Virus record (IMG/VR): IMGVR_UViG_3300042456_000176
Location: 1 to 25,269 of that record
Reading direction: 5' to 3' (one strand)
Length of the DNA stretch: 25,269 bases
Origin: a virus
Every line of letters starts with the position of its first letter. The first letter of the stretch is position 1. The position numbers and the translations under genes were made by a program. The notes beneath the pieces are model-generated. The model searched no databases. It worked only from the letters and a program-made list of their open reading frames with translations, and had not been told where the DNA came from. Below are positions 13,901 through 18,366 of this stretch, piece after piece.

Positions 13901-16900
13901 GCCAGAGCCCAAGCAAGAAGCCAAGTCCGAAGAAATAAAGACACCCGCTGAAGAGTGGGCATACGCAATTCGATTTGCACCGGAGTTACCCCCTTATGAC
14001 GTTCTTAAGAAGGATGAAAAAACTCGCTGGGATGATCTCGTCCGTCGTGGACAAGCTAACCTTGCGGCTGCTGTCAAAATTGTCGGTGAGAAGCCTCAAC
14101 CTGCTGGCGCAACATTGGCCAACGAAAAGCCTGAGACAACGGGCACTGATGGAACTGCTGAAGCGGTAAACAGCAAGAGCGCCAAGTTCATGGAGTTCTC
14201 TGACCTTGAAGATGAAGTCAAAGGTATCAGTGATGTTCGTGAACAGTTTGCGGACATGGATATAGAGAACGCCCTAGACTTTGTGTCTGATTGGCAAGTT
14301 GTTACTGACCGTTCCAAAGACGCATTCCATGGACAACTCAAGACCGAGAATGGCAGGTACATTGGTGTACTGAATCTTGCCAAAATGTCAAACCCTGCAT
14401 ACGCAGCGGAAACAGCTCGCCACGAAATTGCCCACGCAGTTGATATGACCCCACATGGCGGTGTGTATTCACACCAGCTCGAAATGAATGTGGAGATCAA
14501 GAATGGTAAAGTTGTTCCTGTTGGCGAAGTTGCTAAGGAAATGTTTGAGTTGTTCCAGACTAACAAATCATTCACAACCTTCCTTGACTACCCATTCAAC
14601 ATTCAAGTCCACACTGACCTAGACACCAATGGCAAAATTGAGAGCGAACTGTTTGCACAGATTTTCTCTATCTATACAAACCCAAAGTACACAGACTACA
14701 TCGCATCAGTCGCGCCCAAGACTGCTACTTTCTTGGAAGAGGTAATCAATGACATTCGCACAACGACAGCGCTTCAAGTCCAGAAGAGCACAACTGCAGC
14801 AACAAGAGCCATCGACTTCCGTAATCGATATACCGCCCGCCGCAATCAACGGGCGGCTGAAGTTTATGGCGGAAATAGACAAGCAAATGAAGGACCAGTC
14901 AACAGACTCGGCCAAGGCCGAGAGTTCACAGCCGACCAAGTAATTGGCTCACTGCCCAAACCGTTGCAGTCTTCGGCTCGCAGCCAGTGGACTAACATCA
15001 AGACTCTAGCCAAACGTGGCTTGTATGCTTCTGCAATTACAGAAGACGTTATCGGTATGGCTAAGAAGTACATGCCTTCTGCTGCCAAGTACCTGCAAGC
15101 TCAGTATGCCCGTCAAGGCACACGCTTGGAATTTGAAAAGCGTATTGAAGACATTTTGTCCTCGTTCGACAAGTTACCCGCCAACCTCAAAGGTGAAGGT
15201 AAGGGCAGTGTCAACGAATACATCCATGATTCCACTCGCGAGAAGAAGTGGGGCTACTATCCTGGTGAGCAACAAGTAGGCACTAAGTTGTTTGAAGTTG
15301 ACCCAGACTTTAAAGAACGCTTTGATGCATTCCCGCCTGCTGCCCAGCGGTTGATCAAACAAGTATTTCAGCATGGCTACGAAGCCCTGAGACTGAAGCA
15401 GATGGCTGCTGAAAACGCAGTGAACCGCGAGTTTGACTCACGTATTAAAGCTGCTGGTAACGATGCAGACTTACTGCAAAGCTTGAACAAAGAAAAGCGT
15501 CAGATGCTCAAGCGTATTACCAGCTTGCGTAACGTGAATGTGTCTGACCCGTATGCATACCTTGGTCGCTATGGTGACTATGTCGTGGTTGCCAAGTCCA
15601 AAGAGTTCATTGCTTACGAAGAAGCTGCTACAGGCACGCGGTCTAGCACAAGAGGCGACTCTATCGTTGGCGACCCACAGCAAGCCAAGAACTGGTTGCA
15701 AGACAATGTGTCCAATCCGCTCCACTACGTAGTCCAGTTTGCTGAGACACAAGGTGAGGCTGATGACATTGCTGCTGAACTACAAGCCACTGGTCAGTAT
15801 GATGTACAGCCCGAAGACGCTGGTATTAAAGAAGCAAATGCTTCTTACGCCGGTGGTTCAGATGTTCACATGGCTGTGGCCCGCTTGCGTAACTTGGCCC
15901 AACGCCAGACCGAATCCACGGACGGTAAGCTAGAGAAAGCTATTTCTGATCTGTACTTGATGACTGTAGCGGAAGCCAGTGCACGTCGCTCTGAACTTGA
16001 ACGCAAGAATGTCTCTGGTGCAGATAAGAACATGATGCGCAACTTGGCTACCAGTGGTCGTGCCGATGCACACTTCTTGGCTACGATGGAACACAGTGAC
16101 GAACTCAATGATGCACTAGAAGCCATGCGCAACGAGGCGCGGAACAACCGCAAGGACGCGATGCCTCTGTACAACGAACTGTACACTCGTTACGCGGATA
16201 GCATGGAGTACTCCCAGCCAAGCGTGTTGGCGCAGAACCTTTTGCGTATGTCAACACTGTGGAACTTGTCCACTAGCCCTGCGTACTATCTCCAGCAGGT
16301 GCTTCAGACTTCTGTGTTGTCCTTGCCATACATGGCAGGCCGTCTTGGTTACTTCCGTTCAGCTCGTGCAATCAAGCGTGCTTACGGCGACATGTCTTAC
16401 CTCGTAGCGGGTCTGGATATCAACGACCATATTGACTTTGACAAAGCACATCCTGATGTACGCTTCATGCTTAAAGAACTGGTCCGCATGGGCAAGATTG
16501 ATATTGGTATTGACGCTGATGCCAAAGCCCGTACAGACGAGCAAGGTGCGCTTGGCAAAGTGATGTTCAAGCTGCAAGGTATCAATACACGTATTGAATC
16601 AATCAACCGTGCTACAGCTGCCATCGCGGCTTACCGTGGATACCTTGAGCGATACAAAGGTGCTACTGGCGGTGACGCTATCCGCTTTGCTGCCGACGTG
16701 GTATCCAACACGCATGGTAACTACGATGGATTCAACACACCTCGTATCCTCCAGAGCGGTGGTGCTAAGGTCTTGCTGCAATTCAAACGCTTCCAGATCA
16801 TTCAGCTGTCCATGCTTGCCAAGCTGATCCACACTTCGTTTAAAGGCGCTAGTGCAGAAGAAAGAGCTATTGCTCGTGCATCGTTGAAATACATTACTGC

Positions 16901-17744
16901 GCACATGGCTGTGCTTGGTGGTGCTTTGGGTGTACCGTTTGTGTCTCAAGCTGCAAGCATTTTGTCTAGCGTGTTTGGTGACGAGGATGAGCCCGACGAT
17001 TATGAGTACAAGTTACGACGCATGATAGGTAATGATGCTGTAGCTGATTTGGTGCTTCGTGGCGTACCTGCCGCGCTTGGACTCGAATCTATTGGTAAGC
17101 GTCTGTCTATGGAAAACGTTGCGTCGCCATTTGGTCCATTCGTTGACTTCAACTTAACATCTCGTGCAGATGCGGCTCAGATGATTGTGGGGATGATGGG
17201 CCCAGCAGTCGGTTTGGGACTGAAGTTCGTTGACGCGCTTGGCATGATGGCCAAGGGTAACTACTACAAGGGCTTAGAGTTGGCGTTGCCAAATGGTATT
17301 GGCAATGCGATGAAGGCGTACCGCTTCGCCACTGAAGGCATTACGATGCGCAATGGGGACTTGGTGATGAAGCCGGAAGATATCAGCATGATTGATGCTG
17401 CTTTCCAAGCTGTTGGTCTCCCCACTTCGACCATTACTGACAGGCAATACACTCAGAAAGTGGTTGCGGAATTTGACAAGTTCTATGCATCTCGTGCAGG
17501 CGAAATCAAAGCGATGTATGTGGAAGGCTCTCGACAGAGCGATGCAGCAGCGATGGCTGAGGCTCGTGATGACTGGCAGAAATTGCAGGAGTCGAGAGTT
17601 AAGAACGGATACAAGCGTCAGTCAATGTCTGAGTTGTTCCGTGCACCAGCTGAAGCGCGTAAGCGTGAGCAAAGTGTTGTGGGTGGCGTACAAACCACTA
17701 AATCAAATCGTAAGTTAGTCGAGCAAGTAAGCTCAGGTTCTTAA
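10959..17744 (+). CDS. Giant multidomain virion/ejection protein with HTH, HEIAH metallopeptidase motif and LPD38-like C-terminus
   Basis: 2261 aa, the largest gene here. N-terminus: MATLAQLRAYFPTAESDSDA, then a glycine-zipper region (about residues 119-165, GAGMAGRFVGGAIGSLAG) and a second alanine/glycine helix block (about 185-235). A Pro-rich linker lies near 305-350. A helix-turn-helix lies at about 683-728 (SAGDSHADIADRLKVPESTI). Residues 1075-1290 contain a zinc metallopeptidase motif HEIAHAVD (His1155, Glu1156, His1159) with a candidate third ligand in ESELFAQIF (about 1228-1230). The C-terminal about 930 residues are large helical domains (YIHDSTREKKWGYYPG; LLQFKRFQIIQLSMLAKLIH), the latter resembling LPD38-type polyvalent-protein domains, with a hydrophobic segment near 1978-2005. 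Four +1-frame ORFs lie on its linkers. Its order after two ejection-type genes suggests a gp16-like DNA-ejection role. Confidence 0.85.
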   Translation: MATLAQLRAYFPTAESDSDAIKMASKQFGIDPAEIANEVGFKFNKPGFMSDIKRGTGQAIGAIGSTARDLGLPTIGKAVEGYGEDVAYRNPSQINTVGEAVRSPLTTIRESVGEIIPQIGTSLGAGMAGRFVGGAIGSLAGPGGTVAGQAIGGAAGTYLGNLAQSYGGIRAEQREQGIEDKGRAAAAGAGSAVLDTAFGAERVVNKFLTKGSDILAREAGTSLLKNVGKQTAIGVGTESLTEGVQTGIERYGAYKPLTGDEALNEYGLAMIKGGIGGGVVRGGLASISGERPVEGGNDIQQAFSQPNVSGTPTTNVVPPVTPPPTPPAATLSPPAVTGGTTDIAQQTQAAAAENQQVQEAQQNLVKREDVFGKVATQYDPANPTSLNIFGQNIEGPRVAPFGDRFAAVFNTLPPHVQEIAQAITQANNAFATPEKPSPLVSFSFNANNPVPSADKAVAALGKVMTKFQIDHVQSKDEAVQILNKLSTTTKGNQLEQLNAIYEALTGQDTDGFTAAQATKAEKGAKDGKLQTTTGMGTVPIQGGTEQANAGNDGNVQPSGVQSLGTGGLPEGSLGLQVGQQTAEGIRTGTSGVSDVVGGNAPSQVIGAPNEQAVQATVGESGQPSVPAMVEPTVAEGAGPRVYNPQIPYYATDLSHISSTRRVEIRNNLIRAILAPKQERKGAMTLEQRIEMVMMALSAGDSHADIADRLKVPESTIQKQLERLGIVIKPRLTEAQQGEVSSIEERLGIPAGTRNTTADKFAVSKAITAELPVEETANLVSRLNELYKSAGRAYGMDPVEGGKAFDDLLLDAGEAYRSPEFPDGIGAGEIIYLYSHDRNVSTKETAADQQAKEMGAATAEQLEEAGFGTVATGGGSQGAVGTQATSLFNQAEKLQNDLAKLEVGTPEYTAKAEQLAALWNKYAKKQASLEKAESTTVEEGEENAVQEPSAEEVPVREGAGGGKKVGKGNAKRGKAAGKTEVKPEPKQEAKSEEIKTPAEEWAYAIRFAPELPPYDVLKKDEKTRWDDLVRRGQANLAAAVKIVGEKPQPAGATLANEKPETTGTDGTAEAVNSKSAKFMEFSDLEDEVKGISDVREQFADMDIENALDFVSDWQVVTDRSKDAFHGQLKTENGRYIGVLNLAKMSNPAYAAETARHEIAHAVDMTPHGGVYSHQLEMNVEIKNGKVVPVGEVAKEMFELFQTNKSFTTFLDYPFNIQVHTDLDTNGKIESELFAQIFSIYTNPKYTDYIASVAPKTATFLEEVINDIRTTTALQVQKSTTAATRAIDFRNRYTARRNQRAAEVYGGNRQANEGPVNRLGQGREFTADQVIGSLPKPLQSSARSQWTNIKTLAKRGLYASAITEDVIGMAKKYMPSAAKYLQAQYARQGTRLEFEKRIEDILSSFDKLPANLKGEGKGSVNEYIHDSTREKKWGYYPGEQQVGTKLFEVDPDFKERFDAFPPAAQRLIKQVFQHGYEALRLKQMAAENAVNREFDSRIKAAGNDADLLQSLNKEKRQMLKRITSLRNVNVSDPYAYLGRYGDYVVVAKSKEFIAYEEAATGTRSSTRGDSIVGDPQQAKNWLQDNVSNPLHYVVQFAETQGEADDIAAELQATGQYDVQPEDAGIKEANASYAGGSDVHMAVARLRNLAQRQTESTDGKLEKAISDLYLMTVAEASARRSELERKNVSGADKNMMRNLATSGRADAHFLATMEHSDELNDALEAMRNEARNNRKDAMPLYNELYTRYADSMEYSQPSVLAQNLLRMSTLWNLSTSPAYYLQQVLQTSVLSLPYMAGRLGYFRSARAIKRAYGDMSYLVAGLDINDHIDFDKAHPDVRFMLKELVRMGKIDIGIDADAKARTDEQGALGKVMFKLQGINTRIESINRATAAIAAYRGYLERYKGATGGDAIRFAADVVSNTHGNYDGFNTPRILQSGGAKVLLQFKRFQIIQLSMLAKLIHTSFKGASAEERAIARASLKYITAHMAVLGGALGVPFVSQAASILSSVFGDEDEPDDYEYKLRRMIGNDAVADLVLRGVPAALGLESIGKRLSMENVASPFGPFVDFNLTSRADAAQMIVGMMGPAVGLGLKFVDALGMMAKGNYYKGLELALPNGIGNAMKAYRFATEGITMRNGDLVMKPEDISMIDAAFQAVGLPTSTITDRQYTQKVVAEFDKFYASRAGEIKAMYVEGSRQSDAAAMAEARDDWQKLQESRVKNGYKRQSMSELFRAPAEARKREQSVVGGVQTTKSNRKLVEQVSSGS
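12535..12771 (+). CDS. Nested +1-frame ORF 1 within the giant gene (78 aa, unknown)
   Basis: ATG 12535 is preceded by AAAAGGAG (12521-12528) at 6-nt spacing, an SD as good as any stand-alone gene here. The peptide is well balanced and looks foldable: MENCKQLPGWEQFQSKAEQS, a Met-rich helix (MQEMMGMYNPAEF), an amphipathic helix (EVSLKDRLASKLDSRQQKEY) and GLAPVEYPMLSVVTRRRK. The giant's own frame over the same bases is a featureless Gly/Gln/Thr/Val linker (residues 526-604). Of 19 Gly codons in that main-frame stretch, 10 are GGA, against 2 of 27 at 11101-11465 (hand count), as expected if the other frame is constrained. No family recognised. The frame opens further upstream (12487), but only this ATG has an SD. 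Confidence 0.6.
   Translation: MENCKQLPGWEQFQSKAEQSKQMQEMMGMYNPAEFNPSGQEVSLKDRLASKLDSRQQKEYGLAPVEYPMLSVVTRRRK
12784..12963 (+). CDS. Nested +1-frame ORF 2 within the giant gene (59 aa, unknown)
   Basis: Starts 12 nt after the stop of nested ORF 1, in the same frame, with GGAG (12774-12777) 6 nt before ATG 12784. The peptide has a plausible folded start (MNKPSKQQLVSPDSPAFQPW, then LSQLWQKAQARES) and a disordered Ser/Thr/Pro tail. The overlapped main frame (residues 609-668) is again linker-like at its start, but becomes more structured (YNPQIPYYATDLSHISSTRR) towards the end, so the tail may be under weaker selection. The tandem arrangement with its own SD makes ORFs 1 and 2 look like a small operon inside the giant gene. 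No family recognised. Confidence 0.52.
   Translation: MNKPSKQQLVSPDSPAFQPWLSQLWQKAQARESTTPKSLTTPQTSATSARPVESKSETT
13783..13938 (+). CDS. Nested +1-frame ORF 3: MPFKS-type small phage protein
   Basis: A 51-aa ORF inside the giant gene in its +1 frame. The first 35 residues (MPFKSQAQRKFLFAKEPEVA, then KRWAKETPKGAKLPE) closely resemble a family of tiny phage proteins that I recall as separate genes, with consensus MPFKS..Q.R...A..P.iAK.W...T. and a Lys/Pro end. AAGGGGAAGAG (13770-13780) gives an SD just before ATG 13783. The giant's own frame over these bases (residues 942-993) is a low-complexity Glu/Gly/Lys linker using codons uncommon elsewhere in the gene (GGA, AGG). A random frame giving this sequence is very unlikely. 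The family's function is unknown to me; the cationic, Trp-containing helix suggests nucleic-acid or protein binding. Confidence 0.78.
   Translation: MPFKSQAQRKFLFAKEPEVAKRWAKETPKGAKLPEKLKSSQSPSKKPSPKK
14749..14943 (+). CDS. Nested +1-frame ORF 4 within the giant gene (64 aa, unknown)
   Basis: ATG 14749 follows GGAAGAGG (14735-14742) at 6-nt spacing. The peptide has a basic helix (MTFAQRQRFKSRRAQLQQQE), a hydrophobic/proline turn (STSVIDIPPAAINGRLKFM) and a charged helix with a Ser/Lys tail (AEIDKQMKDQSTDSAKAESS). In the giant's frame the same bases encode the linker (about residues 1264-1328) between the HEIAH domain and the large C-terminal domain. It is in the same +1 frame as nested ORFs 1-3. 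No family recognised; coding status is inferred from SD, composition and the shared pattern. Confidence 0.52.
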   Translation: MTFAQRQRFKSRRAQLQQQEPSTSVIDIPPAAINGRLKFMAEIDKQMKDQSTDSAKAESSQPTK

Positions 17745-17754
17745 GGAGAAAATC

Positions 17755-18036
17755 ATGAATATTCAATCAGCTCACCTAAGTGGTGCCACTACCGGCACTC
17801 TGTTCACAGGTGCTAGTTATTTAAAAAGCATTAACTGCTTAGGCGCAACTACCGCAGGTATGTTGACGTTCCGTGACGGTGGTGCTACAGGCCCTATTCT
17901 TTTGCAAATAGATGTTCCAGGAAATGCGAACAACGCAACTAACTTGGAAATTCCAGCTCCAGGAATTTTGTTTGCTACGAGCTGCTATATTTCCATGCCG
18001 ACTGGTTACAACGTGACTATTTTTTACGGTGAATAA
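17755..18036 (+). CDS. Small beta-rich phage protein (unknown function)
   Basis: A 93-aa protein starting at ATG 17755 with the SD AAGGAG 10 nt downstream of the giant gene's stop. The sequence is dominated by short beta strands and Gly/Thr/Ala turns (MNIQSAHLSGATTGTLFTGA, SINCLGATTAGMLTFRDGG, SCYISMPTGYNVTIFYGE), with no membrane segment or signal. I recall small proteins of this kind near the structural genes of environmental phages, without an assigned role; a virion decoration or accessory protein is possible. It is followed 2 nt later by the next gene, so both are probably co-transcribed with the virion operon. Confidence 0.8.
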   Translation: MNIQSAHLSGATTGTLFTGASYLKSINCLGATTAGMLTFRDGGATGPILLQIDVPGNANNATNLEIPAPGILFATSCYISMPTGYNVTIFYGE

Positions 18037-18038
18037 TC

Positions 18039-18293
18039 ATGGCAAAGTCACCAGCTTGGCAACGCAAAGAAGGCAAGAACCCTGAAGGCGGATTGAACGC
18101 CAAGGGTCGTGCATCTTACAACAAAGCAAACCCCGGCAAGCCCGGGCTTAAAGCACCACAACCTGAAGGCGGTTCGCGCAAGGATTCTTTTTGCGCACGC
18201 ATGGAAGGTATGAAAAAGAAGTTGACAAGTGAGAAAACGGCTAACGATCCGAACTCACGTATTAACAAATCACTGCGTGCTTGGAAGTGTTAA
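18039..18293 (+). CDS. DUF6321-type small basic phage protein
   Basis: An 84-aa Lys/Gly/Asn-rich protein: MAKSPAWQRKEGKNPEGGLN, AKGRASYNKANPGKPGLKAP, RKDSFCARMEGMKKKLTSEK and NDPNSRINKSLRAWKC. These phrases are diagnostic of a widespread phage family I know as DUF6321 (GGLNAKGR, SFCARM.GMKKKLT, A.DP.SRINKSLR.W.C). It has two conserved Cys near the C-terminal half and no membrane segment. Function is unestablished; the basic composition suggests nucleic-acid contact. It is the last gene of the rightward arm and ends beside the convergent terminator. Confidence 0.88.
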   Translation: MAKSPAWQRKEGKNPEGGLNAKGRASYNKANPGKPGLKAPQPEGGSRKDSFCARMEGMKKKLTSEKTANDPNSRINKSLRAWKC

Positions 18294-18323
18294 AAAAACC
18301 CCCTAGTTTTTAGGCTAGGGGGT
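18291..18323 (-). terminator. Intrinsic terminator for the leftward operon at the convergent junction
   Basis: ACCCCCTAG (18298-18306), an 8-nt loop TTTTTAGG, then CTAGGGGGT (18315-18323) form a perfect 9-bp, GC-rich stem. On the minus strand the stem is followed by seven Ts (complement of the A-run 18292-18298), which is a textbook Rho-independent terminator for transcripts coming from the primase gene. On the plus strand no T-run follows, so rightward termination would be weak. The rest of the 73-nt gap (18294-18366) shows nothing else convincing. Confidence 0.88.
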
Positions 18324-18366
18324 AAATCCAACTTAGGAGAGCAAAACACTAACGAGGGCAACCACA

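Noticed and set aside
14096-14575. Minus-strand 159-aa ORF opposite the metallopeptidase region
   Set aside because: No SD, and Ser/Trp/Cys-rich antisense composition; main frame there is a clear domain.
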